From positions 1 through 64,000 of the forward strand of contig UQDP01000007.1 in the NCBI GenBank assembly GCA_900539845.1: a DNA stretch of 64,000 nt, in the 5' to 3' direction. This document shows, one piece after another, positions 23,548-32,925 of this stretch. This stretch comes from an uncultured Oscillospiraceae bacterium (GTDB taxonomy: Bacteria > Bacillota > Clostridia > Oscillospirales > Acutalibacteraceae). The notes below the pieces were generated by a model, which saw only the letters and a list, made by a program, of their open reading frames with translations, made no database searches and was not told the DNA's origin. Both the position numbers and the translations under genes were made by a program. How positions within the stretch are numbered: position 1 is the stretch's first letter; each line of letters begins with the position of its first letter.

Positions 23548-24945
23548 TTATTCTTTAGTCCATGTAACGCCCTGGGGCGTATCTTTAAGAATGATACCCT
23601 GAGCCTTTAATTCGTCTCTGATCTTATCGGCAGTAGCCCAGTCCTTATTCTTACGCGCTTCCTGACGTTTTTCTATAAGCGCTTCTATATCACTGCTGAG
23701 CGTATTTTCTTTTCTGTTATAAAGAAGTCCGAGCACATCGCAAAGCTCGTCAAAAACGGCAGCCGCGCGCTCACAAACAGCTTTTGAAGCATCTTTTCCG
23801 AGCACATTGGTGTTGATATCCTTTGTCAGTTCAAACAAAGCCGCGATAGCATCCGCCGTATTGAGGTCATCATCCATAGCGGCAATAAACTCATTTTTTC
23901 TGCTGTCAAACAAAGAAATAAGCTCAGAGTCATTATCACCGGCAGGATTATCGGCGTTTTCCAAAGCAAAATCAAGGCTCTCACGGCAAGTGTAAAGCCT
24001 TTCAAGAGCATTTTTGCACTGTTCTATAATATCAACACTGTAATTGATGGGAGAGCGGTAATGCGCGCTTATAAGGAAATATCGAATAACCTCATAGCCG
24101 TAAACCTCCGCGATTTCACGGACGGTTTTGAAATTTCCGAGAGATTTGCTCATTTTTACATTATCAACATTAATATAGCCGTTATGCATCCAGTACCTGG
24201 CAAACGTGCAGCCGTTGGCACATTCACTCTGCGCAATCTCGTTTTCATGATGCGGAAAAACAAGATCCTTGCCGCCGCAGTGAATATCTATTGTATTTCC
24301 GAGATATTTTCTGTTCATTGCCGAGCACTCGATGTGCCAGCCGGGTCTGCCTTTTCCCCAAGGCGAATCCCAATACGGTTCGCCGGGCTTTGCCCCTTTC
24401 CACAAAGCAAAATCAAGCGGATCTTCCTTGACCTCTCCAATGGCGATACGCGCGCCGCTTTCAAGGTCTTCTATCGGCTGGTGAGAAAGCTTTCCGTACT
24501 CTTTAAATTTCAGAGTTCGAAAATAAACATCTCCGCCCGCTTCATAGGCAAAGCCTTTATCCATAAGTGTTTTTATGATATCAATGATTTCATCAATATT
24601 TTCGGTTGCCTTCGGATGGACCGTCGCGTGCTTAAAATTCAAACCGTCGGCATCTGTCCAGAATTCATTTATATATTTTTCGGATATTTCTTCATAAAAC
24701 ACGCCCTCTTCGTTGGCGCGCTTAATGATCTTATCATCAATATCGGTAAAATTCTGAACGAATTTCACATTATATCCCCTGTATTCAAGATAACGCCTTA
24801 ACACGTCAAAAACGCAAAGCGGACGCGCATTCCCAATATGGATATAATTATATACCGTTGGACCGCAGGCATATATTCTGACCTCATTTTCATCAAGAGG
24901 TACAAACTCTTCCTTTTGCCTTGTCATCGTGTTATAAATCTTCAT
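23548..24945 (-). CDS. cysS: Cysteinyl-tRNA synthetase
   Basis: A 465-residue class I synthetase. HIGNARP (36-42) and KMSKS (near residue 265) are the ATP-site motifs, and Cys27 and later Cys/His residues form the zinc site that selects cysteine. Its start overlaps the end of cysE by 14 bases. The pair is downstream of a T-box leader with a Cys-type specifier, so uncharged tRNA-Cys should switch both on. Confidence 0.97.
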   Translation of the reverse strand: MKIYNTMTRQKEEFVPLDENEVRIYACGPTVYNYIHIGNARPLCVFDVLRRYLEYRGYNVKFVQNFTDIDDKIIKRANEEGVFYEEISEKYINEFWTDADGLNFKHATVHPKATENIDEIIDIIKTLMDKGFAYEAGGDVYFRTLKFKEYGKLSHQPIEDLESGARIAIGEVKEDPLDFALWKGAKPGEPYWDSPWGKGRPGWHIECSAMNRKYLGNTIDIHCGGKDLVFPHHENEIAQSECANGCTFARYWMHNGYINVDNVKMSKSLGNFKTVREIAEVYGYEVIRYFLISAHYRSPINYSVDIIEQCKNALERLYTCRESLDFALENADNPAGDNDSELISLFDSRKNEFIAAMDDDLNTADAIAALFELTKDINTNVLGKDASKAVCERAAAVFDELCDVLGLLYNRKENTLSSDIEALIEKRQEARKNKDWATADKIRDELKAQGIILKDTPQGVTWTKE

Positions 24946-25582
24946 GGTTGATTTCCTCCAAATTTTTTATTTCCTTTTCAAGAATCTCGATTCTGCGTTT
25001 GTTTTCTTCAATGGCGTTCATCACGGGATCCGGAATATTTATCTGATCCAGATCGTCAACACGCTCACCATCGATTCTAACGACCTCGCCCGGAACGCCC
25101 ACAACGGTACAGTTCGGCTCAACATCCTTAACAACCACGGCTCCCGCCGCGACCTTTGCGTTTCTTCCTATCGTGATGGGACCGAGCACTTTTGCGCCGG
25201 CGCCAATCATCACTCCGTTTTCGACCGTGGGATGCCTTTTTCCCACGTCTTTTCCCGTTCCGCCCAGCGTAACGCCCTGATAGATCATAACGTCATCCCC
25301 TACCTCGGCAGTCTCACCGATAACAACACCATGACCATGGTCTATGCAAACACGCCTGCCGATTTTTGCCGCGGGATGGATCTCAATCCCTGTTTTCCGC
25401 GCGCTGTTCTGGCTGATATATCTAGCAATAAACGGCATATTGTGCCTGTAGAACCAATTGGCTCTTTTATGGCTTCTGAGCGCCTTGAATCCGGGATAAA
25501 GAAAGATTATCTCCAGCGGATTATGAGCGGCGGGATCATGCTCCATAAAGCTTTTTACACTTTCTCTGAATTCATCGAACAT
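24932..25582 (-). CDS. cysE: Serine O-acetyltransferase
   Basis: A 216-residue left-handed beta-helix acetyltransferase making O-acetylserine for cysteine synthesis. The hexapeptide repeats are clear (IGRNAKVAAGAVVVKDV), with the CysE signature IDHGHGVVIGETAEVGD containing the catalytic His pair. The start at 25582 is at the known family N-terminus (MFDEFRESVKSFMEHDPAA) with SD CAGGTG; the open frame upstream is leader RNA, not protein. It overlaps cysS. Confidence 0.95.
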   Translation of the reverse strand: MFDEFRESVKSFMEHDPAAHNPLEIIFLYPGFKALRSHKRANWFYRHNMPFIARYISQNSARKTGIEIHPAAKIGRRVCIDHGHGVVIGETAEVGDDVMIYQGVTLGGTGKDVGKRHPTVENGVMIGAGAKVLGPITIGRNAKVAAGAVVVKDVEPNCTVVGVPGEVVRIDGERVDDLDQINIPDPVMNAIEENKRRIEILEKEIKNLEEINHEDL

Positions 25583-25604
25583 AAAAAACACCTGATAAAA
25601 ATAC

Positions 25605-25846
25605 AAAAAGCCTCTGCCGAAATGACAGAGGCAATTAACAATAACTGCGGTTCCACTCTTGTTTATACTTGACTGCCTGCGCAGCCCTGCCTGTAACGGG
25701 GCAAACCGTTCCGAAATACTTTGATTCCTTCGGAAAACTCGGGAGTGCATTTCACCGGGGCTTCAGTACACGCCTTTCAGCATTGCGGCGCGCTCTCTGA
25801 AAAGAAGCCGTTCGGGTACTTCTCTCCGTCTCAGTTTTTCAATATC
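25605..25846 (-). promoter_or_regulatory. T-box leader (Cys) controlling cysE-cysS
   Basis: On the minus strand, the sequence contains the T-box core GAGTGGAACCGCAG (about 25659-25646), an AGTA loop-E element near 25820 and, on the opposite side of stem I, GTGAAATGCACTC (near 25755) offering specifier TGC (Cys). The terminator GCCTCTG/CAGAGGC (25632-25626 with 25616-25610) is followed by TTTTT. The order matches class I T-boxes: stem I, stem III, antiterminator, terminator. Uncharged tRNA-Cys would favour read-through into cysE-cysS. Confidence 0.9.
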
Positions 25847-25853
25847 AATATTA

Positions 25854-25880
25854 TTATATACAAAAATCAGATTTTTGCAA
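25854..25880 (-). promoter_or_regulatory. Probable promoter of the T-box leader
   Basis: On the minus strand, TTGCAA (25880-25875) and TATAAT (25859-25854) with a 15-base spacer, shorter than ideal. It lies directly after the pgsA stop, so cysE-cysS can be expressed independently of recA-pgsA. Confidence 0.55.
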
Positions 25881-25883
25881 CAT

Positions 25884-26450
25884 TTATTTTGTCTTTATAA
25901 GATGCCATCCATCCTTAGCATAGACAAGTCCGCTCAGCATTGTTATTATGCCGACTATCCAGAATGCTGCCGTGCAATAGATATTCAGCCACTGCGTGCT
26001 CGTATCTATATCGGCAGGTCCTTCACCGATAGCCAGGAAAAGGAAAGTCAGACCCGTTGTGGACATCTGCAAAAATGTTTTTGCCTTTCCGAACCCGTTG
26101 GCAGCAATAACCTCCCCTGTTGAAGCGGCAGCCATTCTGATGCCGGCAACAAGAAACTCACGGGCAAGCATTAACATAATCACGATATCCGTGTGCCAGC
26201 CCATATCAATAAGAATGATGTAAGCCGCAAATACAAGCGTTTTATCTGAAAGCGGATCCATAAGTTTTCCAAAATCGGTAATGACGCCTGTTTTTCTTGC
26301 AATAATTCCGTCTGCCTTATCGCTCATGCAGGCAATAAAATAAACGATGAGCGTTGCGACCCAGTGATATTTGAACTCGATAAAAGCGCAAGCCATAAGC
26401 ACGGGCACGCAGCAAAATCTGAAAACAGTAATTTTATTTGGCAAATTCAT
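25884..26450 (-). CDS. pgsA: CDP-diacylglycerol--glycerol-3-phosphate 3-phosphatidyltransferase
   Basis: A 188-residue membrane enzyme making phosphatidylglycerol phosphate. The CDP-alcohol phosphotransferase motif D-xx-DG-xx-AR-x8-G-xxx-D-xxx-D is complete (SDKADGIIAR ... GKLMDPLSD, about 43-68). Several transmembrane helices are visible. It overlaps the last base of rimO, giving the order recA-recX-rimO-pgsA, widely seen in Clostridia. Confidence 0.95.
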   Translation of the reverse strand: MNLPNKITVFRFCCVPVLMACAFIEFKYHWVATLIVYFIACMSDKADGIIARKTGVITDFGKLMDPLSDKTLVFAAYIILIDMGWHTDIVIMLMLAREFLVAGIRMAAASTGEVIAANGFGKAKTFLQMSTTGLTFLFLAIGEGPADIDTSTQWLNIYCTAAFWIVGIITMLSGLVYAKDGWHLIKTK

Positions 26451-27772
26451 TAAACTGTCTCTCCTATCAAATCATATCCGTCATAGCCGGTGATCCTGAC
26501 TTTCACAAAATCACCAGGAACAAGCTTTTTGTCTGATGAAATAATAATTCCGCTGTCGATATCAGGGGCATCAAGATAACTTCTCCCGATATATTTTCCG
26601 TTCTCCGCCGAGTCGATAACAGTGTCGTATATCCTGCCCACACGCAATCTGTTAGACTCTTCGGTAACAGAGTACTGAATGTCCATCAGCACTTCTTCAC
26701 GCCGCGCCTTGATATCGTCGTCTATCTGATTTTCCATATCAAACGCAGGTGTATCCTCCTCAGGGGAAAACTTAAAACAGCCCATCTTATCGAATTTCAT
26801 TTCCTTAACAAAATCGCAAAGCTCCTCAAACTGTTCGTCGGTTTCTCCCGGAAATCCAACCATAAAAGTCGTTCTCAGGGAAAGATCCGGTATCCTATTC
26901 TTCATTTTAAGAATGAGTTCCTTTAGCTGAGAATACGAGCCGCTGCGGTTCATATTCTTAAGGATATCTCCGTTACAGTGCTGCAAAGGGATATCGATAT
27001 AAGAGCACACCTTTTCTTCAGAGGCTATCGTATCTATAAGTTCGTCAGTGACCTTATCCGGATAGCAGTAAAACAATCTGATCCAGCGCAGATTGTCTAT
27101 CCTGCAAAGCTCTTTTAAAAGAGCGGCAAGCCTATATTCCCCGTAAAGCGATATTCCGTATTTTGTTGTATCCTGCGCAACCAGAACGATCTCTCTGACT
27201 CCGCCGGCAACAAGCTCCCTTGCCTCGGATACGATGCTCTCCACAGTTCGTTCTCTGTACGCCCCCCGTATTCCCGGGATCGCACAGTAGGAACACTTGT
27301 TATCGCATCCGTCCGACAGTTTCAGATACGCCCAGTGCGGCGGCGTAAAAAGCGTCCTTTTCCCTTCAAGGGGAAGGAAGCTTTTGTTCGGAAAAAAGCT
27401 TGTTTTAATGCCGCTGAGAGCCTTGAGACATATTTTGGCAATATCCTCATTGGCGCCTATACCCACAACAGCATCTATCTCAGGAATCTCTCTCATCACT
27501 TCATCTTTATAGCGTTCAGACAGACAACCCGTAACAATTATTGCGGATATAATCCCCGCTTTTTTATATTCGGCAGTTTCAAGAATTGCTTCTATCGCTT
27601 CTGTTTTTGCATCTTCAATAAATCCGCAGGTGTTTATGATCACAGCATCGGAATCTTCAATGCTGTCCGCAATCTCAAGACCTGCTTCTTTAAGCTTACT
27701 CACGATCATCTCGCAGTCCACCTGATTTTTCGGGCAGCCGAGAGATATGATTCCGATCTTATATGTATTCAC
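26450..27772 (-). CDS. rimO: Ribosomal protein S12 methylthiotransferase RimO
   Basis: A 440-residue radical-SAM methylthiotransferase that modifies an Asp of ribosomal protein S12. N-terminal UPF0004 cysteines (SLGCPKNQVDCE, CGFIEDAK, TGCLSER), the radical SAM motif CDNKCSYC and a C-terminal TRAM domain are all present. The start TISLGCPKNQ distinguishes RimO from MtaB/MiaB. It overlaps recX by four bases. Confidence 0.95.
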   Translation of the reverse strand: MNTYKIGIISLGCPKNQVDCEMIVSKLKEAGLEIADSIEDSDAVIINTCGFIEDAKTEAIEAILETAEYKKAGIISAIIVTGCLSERYKDEVMREIPEIDAVVGIGANEDIAKICLKALSGIKTSFFPNKSFLPLEGKRTLFTPPHWAYLKLSDGCDNKCSYCAIPGIRGAYRERTVESIVSEARELVAGGVREIVLVAQDTTKYGISLYGEYRLAALLKELCRIDNLRWIRLFYCYPDKVTDELIDTIASEEKVCSYIDIPLQHCNGDILKNMNRSGSYSQLKELILKMKNRIPDLSLRTTFMVGFPGETDEQFEELCDFVKEMKFDKMGCFKFSPEEDTPAFDMENQIDDDIKARREEVLMDIQYSVTEESNRLRVGRIYDTVIDSAENGKYIGRSYLDAPDIDSGIIISSDKKLVPGDFVKVRITGYDGYDLIGETV

Positions 27773-28371
27773 TCGTTTTCCATCCTGTAAAAGGCAGTTT
27801 TAATATCCGAATAAGAAAACCCTTTTCGCATGAGCGCGGCAACGACCTTTTGCTTTCCGCCCTCTTCACCGAGCTTTCTTAAATAAGATTTATTTATGAT
27901 ACTGATAATGGATTCGGCAGCGTCCGTATCATCCTCGCTCAGTACACGATAAATGATTTCCCTGTCTATTCCGCGCCTGATAAGCTCCTGTTTAACGCGG
28001 TTTCGGGAATACTTTTTTGTTTTAAAAAGGTATTCCGACAATTCTTCGGCGAAATCCTCATCATTGAGATAGCCTAACTCCGTGAATTTTTCAACGGCTT
28101 TTTCAGCCGATTGCAAATCAACGGTTTTCAGCAGTTTATTCTTCAGTTCAAACGCGGAATGGCTTCGGCGCGAAAGCAAATCAGCCGCTTTGTTGAATGC
28201 CTTTCTGTAATTGATATCAGATACGAGTGACTGCCACTCGTTCTCATCTATTTCAGTTCCGTTCGGAACTCCGTATTCAGACCAAAAATCAACATCGGTT
28301 GTAATTTTGTACTCTTCGTCAACAAGCAGATGAATCTTTTTGCCTCTGCCCTTTTGATATTTAATGATCAT
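27769..28371 (-). CDS. recX: RecX family regulatory protein
   Basis: A 200-residue RecX, with three-helix repeats including SRRSHSAFELKNKL and YSRNRVKQELIRRGID. RecX binds RecA filaments and limits recombinase activity. It overlaps the last base of recA, so it is expressed with it. It has an N-terminal extension of about 60 residues typical of Firmicute members. Confidence 0.93.
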   Translation of the reverse strand: MIIKYQKGRGKKIHLLVDEEYKITTDVDFWSEYGVPNGTEIDENEWQSLVSDINYRKAFNKAADLLSRRSHSAFELKNKLLKTVDLQSAEKAVEKFTELGYLNDEDFAEELSEYLFKTKKYSRNRVKQELIRRGIDREIIYRVLSEDDTDAAESIISIINKSYLRKLGEEGGKQKVVAALMRKGFSYSDIKTAFYRMENE

Positions 28372-29561
28372 CAGAAATCATCGTCTTCAACAGCTATATC
28401 CAGTTTGGCACGCGCAGCTTCCCTTGTCTGTTTAACACTGCTCTCCTGAGACGCTGTTTCTTCACCCTCAGACTCGGAATCAGCCTTTGGGATCGCTTTA
28501 CCCTGATACTTTTGCTCACCGGATTCCTGAAGTTCTTCCATTTTAGCTTTGATCTTCTTCTCAAGCTCGGCGGCAAGTTCAGGATTTCCCTCGATAATGT
28601 CCTTTACCTTATCTCTGCCCTGACCGAGCCTTTCCTCACCGTATGAGAACCATGAGCCGCTCTTTTTAATGATATCGTATTCAACAGCCATATCCAGGAT
28701 CTCGCCAGTTTTGCTGATACCCTTTCCGTACATAATATCAAATTCCGCCTGCTTGAACGGCGGTGCGAGCTTATTCTTCACGATCTTGGCCCGTGTTCTG
28801 TTACCGATTATCTCATTGGCTGATAATTTAATCGCTTCAACCTTTCTGACATCGATACGCATGGAAGAATAGAATTTAAGAGCGCGTCCGCCCGTAGTAA
28901 CCTCGGGACTGCCGTACATAACGCCCACCTTTTCACGAAGCTGGTTGATGAAAATGATAAGGCAGTTGCTTTTATTTATAGCGCCTGTAAGCTTTCTGAG
29001 CGCCTGACTCATAAGTCTTGCATGAAGTCCCACATGAGAATCGCCCATTTCGCCGTCAATTTCCGTTCTCGGAACAAGAGCGGCAACAGAGTCAACAACT
29101 ATAATATCAACCGCCCCGGAACGAACAAGCTGTTCGGTTATCTCAAGCGCTTGTTCACCGTAGTCAGGCTGAGAAACAAGAAGCGAATCAATATCAACGC
29201 CGAGATTTACGGCATAAACCGGGTCGAGCGCATGCTCTGCGTCAACAAAAGCCGCGACTCCGCCGGTTTTCTGGCATTCGGCAATACAGTGAAGCGCGAG
29301 GGTCGTTTTACCTGATGATTCAGGGCCGTATATCTCAACGATTCTGCCGCGCGGAAGCCCGCCGATACCAGTGGCGATATCCAATGTGAGCGAGCCGGTA
29401 GAGATCGAGGCAATATTGAGATGCTTGTTCTCGCCGAGACGCATGACAGCTCCGGGACCATACTGCTTTTCAATTTGCTTAAGCGCAGATTCAAGGGCGG
29501 TTTTTTTATCCTGAGGGGCGCCCTTTTTATCGCTGAAAGATTTTTTCTTATCTGCCGCCAT
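28371..29561 (-). CDS. recA: Recombinase RecA
   Basis: A 396-residue RecA: Walker [10 protein letters not shown] (about 75-83), the IDSVAALVP region of Walker B and the L1/L2 DNA loops are intact. The N-terminus is extended by about 15 basic residues, and the C-terminal tail of about 60 residues is acidic and Ser/Glu-rich. It is the first gene of recA-recX-rimO-pgsA. No clear Gram-positive LexA box was found in its promoter region. Confidence 0.98.
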   Translation of the reverse strand: MAADKKKSFSDKKGAPQDKKTALESALKQIEKQYGPGAVMRLGENKHLNIASISTGSLTLDIATGIGGLPRGRIVEIYGPESSGKTTLALHCIAECQKTGGVAAFVDAEHALDPVYAVNLGVDIDSLLVSQPDYGEQALEITEQLVRSGAVDIIVVDSVAALVPRTEIDGEMGDSHVGLHARLMSQALRKLTGAINKSNCLIIFINQLREKVGVMYGSPEVTTGGRALKFYSSMRIDVRKVEAIKLSANEIIGNRTRAKIVKNKLAPPFKQAEFDIMYGKGISKTGEILDMAVEYDIIKKSGSWFSYGEERLGQGRDKVKDIIEGNPELAAELEKKIKAKMEELQESGEQKYQGKAIPKADSESEGEETASQESSVKQTREAARAKLDIAVEDDDF

Positions 29562-29689
29562 ATGTATTAACCTCCGTAATTATATATTATTAAATTAAAA
29601 TTAGTATATAATATTCTAAATTTAAAATCAATAAAAAGCTCGAAATTTAACAGAAAGTTTCCCTTTAAAAAAATAATATAAAAAAACGC

Positions 29690-29718
29690 TTGCATTTTGC
29701 GCAAAATTGTGATAATAT
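29690..29718 (+). promoter_or_regulatory. Sigma-A promoter of rpmB
   Basis: TTGCAT (29690-29695), a 17-base spacer and TAATAT (29713-29718), about 36 bases before the rpmB start. Confidence 0.6.
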
Positions 29719-29753
29719 TTATGCGTTCTAAATTTACAAGGAGGTGTTCGCTA

Positions 29754-29939
29754 ATGGCAAAATGTGAATACTGTGGTAAAGAAATGACTTTCGGCATTAA
29801 GGTTTCTCATTCACACAGGCGCTCCAACAGAACCTGGAAGCCCAATGTAAAAAGAGTAAAGGCTATTGTTAACGGCTCTCCTAAAAGAGTTTATGTTTGC
29901 ACAAGATGTCTTCGCTCCGGCAAGGTTGAAAGAGCCTGA
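29754..29939 (+). CDS. rpmB: 50S ribosomal protein L28
   Basis: A 61-residue L28 of the zinc-binding type, with CEYC (near 4-7) and CTRC (near 51-54) and the basic core VSHSHRRSNRTWKPN. The SD AAGGAGGTG is strong. The ATG at 29754 is set by the family start AKCEYCGKEM; upstream in-frame starts lack SDs. It is monocistronic and divergent from recA. Confidence 0.96.
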   Translation: MAKCEYCGKEMTFGIKVSHSHRRSNRTWKPNVKRVKAIVNGSPKRVYVCTRCLRSGKVERA

Positions 29940-29965
29940 GCAGCATCAGTCGAAAATATTAAAGT

Positions 29966-29988
29966 CCGCCAAACGGCGGCTTTTTTAT
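29966..29988 (+). terminator. Intrinsic terminator after rpmB
   Basis: Short GC stem CCGCC / GGCGG with AAAC loop followed by CTTTTTTATTTT. Confidence 0.7.
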
Positions 29989-30112
29989 TTTAATAAAAGA
30001 TAAAAAAGAAAACGCTTTTCAGCCAAAGGATAATAACGAGCTTTTATTAAACAGTAGAAAGGTTTTCTTTCTCCGTTTATATGTTTATTTTGTAAAAGAA
30101 ATGGGCTGACAA

Positions 30113-30748
30113 ATGAAGTATTCTATAGAGCAAGCAAAAGATATCATCTCAAAATCAATTCAAGTAAAGTCCATCGAGTTTATCGGATGCGGAAATCATT
30201 CAGAAGCTTTTTGCATCAACAATGACATGGTTATAAAACTCCCAAAGCACCGAAAAGCAAGCGACTGCCTAAAAGTTGAAATACAGGTATTGCATGGATT
30301 GGAGAAAAAAGTACCGTTAGATATTCCGAACGTTCTTTTTGATGGTACATTCTCTGCCGGTAACGAAGAATTCGTGTACTTCGTTTCAAAACGATTAAAC
30401 GGCAAAAAATTATCTAAAGCCGAGTTTGCAATGCTGGATGAAAAAACTCTTTTTCAAAATGCTGAAATCATCGCAAATTTCTTGTATTATTTGCATAACA
30501 ATAAAAACATTTTTTCAATCAAAAGAAAAGATTTGGTTTTGCTGCATGGTGACTTCAGCCTTAACCACATATTGTTTAACGATAAAAATGTTGTGTGTGG
30601 AATTCTTGATTTTGCAGATAGCCGAATTGGAAAATACAAAAGCGATTTTTCTTATCTGCTTGATGACAAAGATGACGAAGAATTTGGCGCATATTTTGGA
30701 AAAAAAGTTCATAGTATATATGAAAGTTATAAAAATTTTGACCGTTAA
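30113..30748 (+). CDS. Short aminoglycoside phosphotransferase (APH)-like kinase
   Basis: A 211-residue protein kinase-fold enzyme. The N-lobe Lys is in MVIKLPKH (near 39-46), and the catalytic loop HGDFSLNHIL (near 144-153) and the metal-binding GILDFADSRIG (near 163-173) are intact. APH/choline-kinase-like enzymes usually have 60-80 further residues after this motif; here only about 40 follow, so the C-lobe is short. The gene is more AT-rich than its neighbours and lacks a clear SD, hinting at transfer or decay. Substrate is unknown; resistance is not implied. Confidence 0.75.
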   Translation: MKYSIEQAKDIISKSIQVKSIEFIGCGNHSEAFCINNDMVIKLPKHRKASDCLKVEIQVLHGLEKKVPLDIPNVLFDGTFSAGNEEFVYFVSKRLNGKKLSKAEFAMLDEKTLFQNAEIIANFLYYLHNNKNIFSIKRKDLVLLHGDFSLNHILFNDKNVVCGILDFADSRIGKYKSDFSYLLDDKDDEEFGAYFGKKVHSIYESYKNFDR

Positions 30749-30775
30749 AAAAAATATCGGAAAATAAACATATAG

Positions 30776-30815
30776 AAAAACCGATGTAGGACTGTTGTCT
30801 CTACATCGGTTTTTC
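30776..30815 (+). terminator. Bidirectional intrinsic terminator
   Basis: AAAAACCGATGTAG (30776-30789) pairs perfectly with CTACATCGGTTTTT (30801-30814). T-runs on both strands serve the APH-like gene and plsY. Confidence 0.88.
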
Positions 30816-30832
30816 ATTACACAAATTCATCA

Positions 30833-31513
30833 TTAGCGGCGCTTTTCTTTTTTTGAAAAAGATATTTTGTTTTCCGTTCCTTTAATAAGGCGCTTTATAT
30901 TTTCGCGGTGCGCAATTATGACGATCAGAGTGAATAGCAAAGCGATTGCGCAAAGCAGCAAGTTCCTATAAAAAGCGTAAATCAAGATCGGATAGAACAG
31001 AGCGATGACAATTGAGCCGAGACTGATCCACTTTGAAAGCGCAATGACGATTACGAAAATCACAAACAGTATCAGCGCGATACGCCAATCCACCATGATG
31101 ACCATACCCGTACATGCCGCGACTCCTTTTCCTCCCTTGAATTTAAAAAAGGCAGGAAAAATATGACCCAAAACACAGAAAAACCCGGAAAACTCTTTAT
31201 AAAGCATTATATTCTGAATCTCCTGCGGATTCTGAGGGATCGAAAAGAGATATTTCATGGGTGCGCCAAGAATCGCAAACGTAATAATAATCGCGACTGC
31301 AACCTTCAAAATATCTCCGATCATGGTTATTACTGCAAACCGTTTGCCATAGGTTCTCAGCATATTGGTTGCACCGGCATTGCCGCTGCCGGACTCCCGG
31401 ATATCTTTATCCGCAAAGAATCGTGAAAAAATTATCGAAAAATTCAGGCTGCCCAGCAGATATGAGATCACTGTAACGGCTGCAAATTTTAAAATCATTT
31501 CGGGGCTTATCAC
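30833..31513 (-). CDS. plsY: Acyl-phosphate:glycerol-3-phosphate acyltransferase PlsY
   Basis: A 226-residue integral membrane acyltransferase starting phospholipid synthesis. Conserved PlsY motifs are present: GSLNFSIIFSR, ESGSGNAGATNMLRTYG, and FKGGKGVAACTG. Several transmembrane helices are visible. It overlaps der by four bases, a common der-plsY pair. The basic C-terminal tail is longer than usual. Confidence 0.96.
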   Translation of the reverse strand: MISPEMILKFAAVTVISYLLGSLNFSIIFSRFFADKDIRESGSGNAGATNMLRTYGKRFAVITMIGDILKVAVAIIITFAILGAPMKYLFSIPQNPQEIQNIMLYKEFSGFFCVLGHIFPAFFKFKGGKGVAACTGMVIMVDWRIALILFVIFVIVIALSKWISLGSIVIALFYPILIYAFYRNLLLCAIALLFTLIVIIAHRENIKRLIKGTENKISFSKKEKRR

Positions 31514-32835
31514 TTTTTGCCCTCTCCCCTTTCGCGGATTATAAATCGCACGGGTGTGCCGTCAAGCCCGAACACTTCCCTGATCTGATTTTCAAGATAA
31601 CGCTGATAGGAAAAATGAAAAAGCTCGGCATTGTTCACAAAGAATACAAATGTGGGCGGTCTGGTAGACGCCTGTGTCATATAATAAATCTTCAGTCTTT
31701 TACCTTTGTCCGTGGGCGGTTGCACCCTTGCCGTTGCCTCAGACAGCACCTCATTGAGCCTGCCGGTGGAAATTCTCATTGAATTCTGAGAGTGAACGAA
31801 CGCAATAAGCTCAAAGAGACGGTCCAGTCTCTGCCCTGTTTTAGCGGATATAAAAAGCACAGGAGCATAGCTCATAAACGAAAAATCTACACTCAGTTTC
31901 TTCTTATACTCTTTCATAGTGTCGGAATCTTTTTCAACTGCGTCCCACTTATTGACCGCAATGATACATGCTTTGCCTGCTTCAAGCGCGATTCCGGCAA
32001 TTTTCGAATCCTGCTCTGTAAAGCCTTCCACTGCATCAATCATTATAACGCAAACATTGGCACGGTCCACCGCTGACTTGGCTCTTATCACACTGAAGCG
32101 CTCAATCGAATCCGTGACCTTGCTTTTGCGCCGGATTCCCGCAGTATCAATAAAATTAAACCTGCCGTAAGAGTTTTCTACAAATGTATCCGTTGAATCC
32201 CTAGTTGTTCCGGCTATATCCGATACTATGGTGCGATTTTCGCCGCAGATCTTGTTAACCAGCGACGACTTGCCGACATTCGGCTTTCCTATAACGGCAA
32301 CATTTATGGTTTCATCGTCATCATCAGTGTTATTATTGTCCTCGGGAAGATGTTTTATTACCTCATCAAGCAAATCGCCTGTTCCGTGACCATGCACTGA
32401 CGACACAGCAATCGGATCTCCGAGACCCAGATTATAAAATTCATAGAATTCCGCAGGAGGTGCGCCGACGCTGTCACACTTATTAATACAAAGGACGATC
32501 GGTTTTCCGCTTTTCTGAAGCATGGACGCGACTTCCCTGTCTGCGGCAAGAATACCCGAGGTAACATCGGCAACAAGTATGATCACATCGGAGGTTTCTA
32601 TAGCGATCTCTGCCTGAGCCCGCATCTGCTTTAAAATAACATCATCGGAATACGGCTCGATCCCGCCCGTATCAATGAGCAAAAACTTGTTTGAGAGCCA
32701 TTCACACTCTCCGTAAATACGGTCTCTCGTAACACCCGGAGTATCGTCAACAATAGAGATACGAGAGCCTGTAAGTTTATTGAATAAAGTTGATTTTCCC
32801 ACATTCGGTCTGCCAACGATCGCAACAGTGCGCAT
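31510..32835 (-). CDS. der: Ribosome biogenesis GTPase Der
   Basis: A 441-residue protein with two G domains in tandem: GRPNVGKST (8-16) and GKPNVGKSS (near 184-192), each with DTxG, NKCD/NKWD and SA motifs, and a C-terminal KH-like domain. Der (EngA) is needed for 50S subunit assembly. It is co-transcribed with plsY. Confidence 0.97.
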   Translation of the reverse strand: MRTVAIVGRPNVGKSTLFNKLTGSRISIVDDTPGVTRDRIYGECEWLSNKFLLIDTGGIEPYSDDVILKQMRAQAEIAIETSDVIILVADVTSGILAADREVASMLQKSGKPIVLCINKCDSVGAPPAEFYEFYNLGLGDPIAVSSVHGHGTGDLLDEVIKHLPEDNNNTDDDDETINVAVIGKPNVGKSSLVNKICGENRTIVSDIAGTTRDSTDTFVENSYGRFNFIDTAGIRRKSKVTDSIERFSVIRAKSAVDRANVCVIMIDAVEGFTEQDSKIAGIALEAGKACIIAVNKWDAVEKDSDTMKEYKKKLSVDFSFMSYAPVLFISAKTGQRLDRLFELIAFVHSQNSMRISTGRLNEVLSEATARVQPPTDKGKRLKIYYMTQASTRPPTFVFFVNNAELFHFSYQRYLENQIREVFGLDGTPVRFIIRERGEGKK

Positions 32836-32877
32836 GTTTCATCCTCCCTCCCGATACATTAAGATTTTAAAATTCAA

Positions 32878-32909
32878 AAAGAAAGACGGACATATATAAT
32901 ATGCCCGTC
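32878..32909 (-). terminator. Intrinsic terminator after rpmF
   Basis: GACGGACATA (32885-32894) pairs with TATGCCCGTC (32900-32909) via one G-U. On the minus strand TTTCTTTTT follows. Confidence 0.75.
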
Positions 32910-32925
32910 CGGAATGCTTAAACGC

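Noticed and set aside
24061-24801. 246-codon plus-strand frame opposite cysS
   Set aside because: Shadow of cysS, which has full catalytic motifs; no SD.
25583-25750. N-terminal extension of CysE by 56 residues
   Set aside because: The sequence is the T-box leader; family length and an SD support the start at 25582.
29562-29753. LexA box upstream of recA
   Set aside because: No CGAAC...GTTCG-type palindrome is visible in the recA-rpmB gap.
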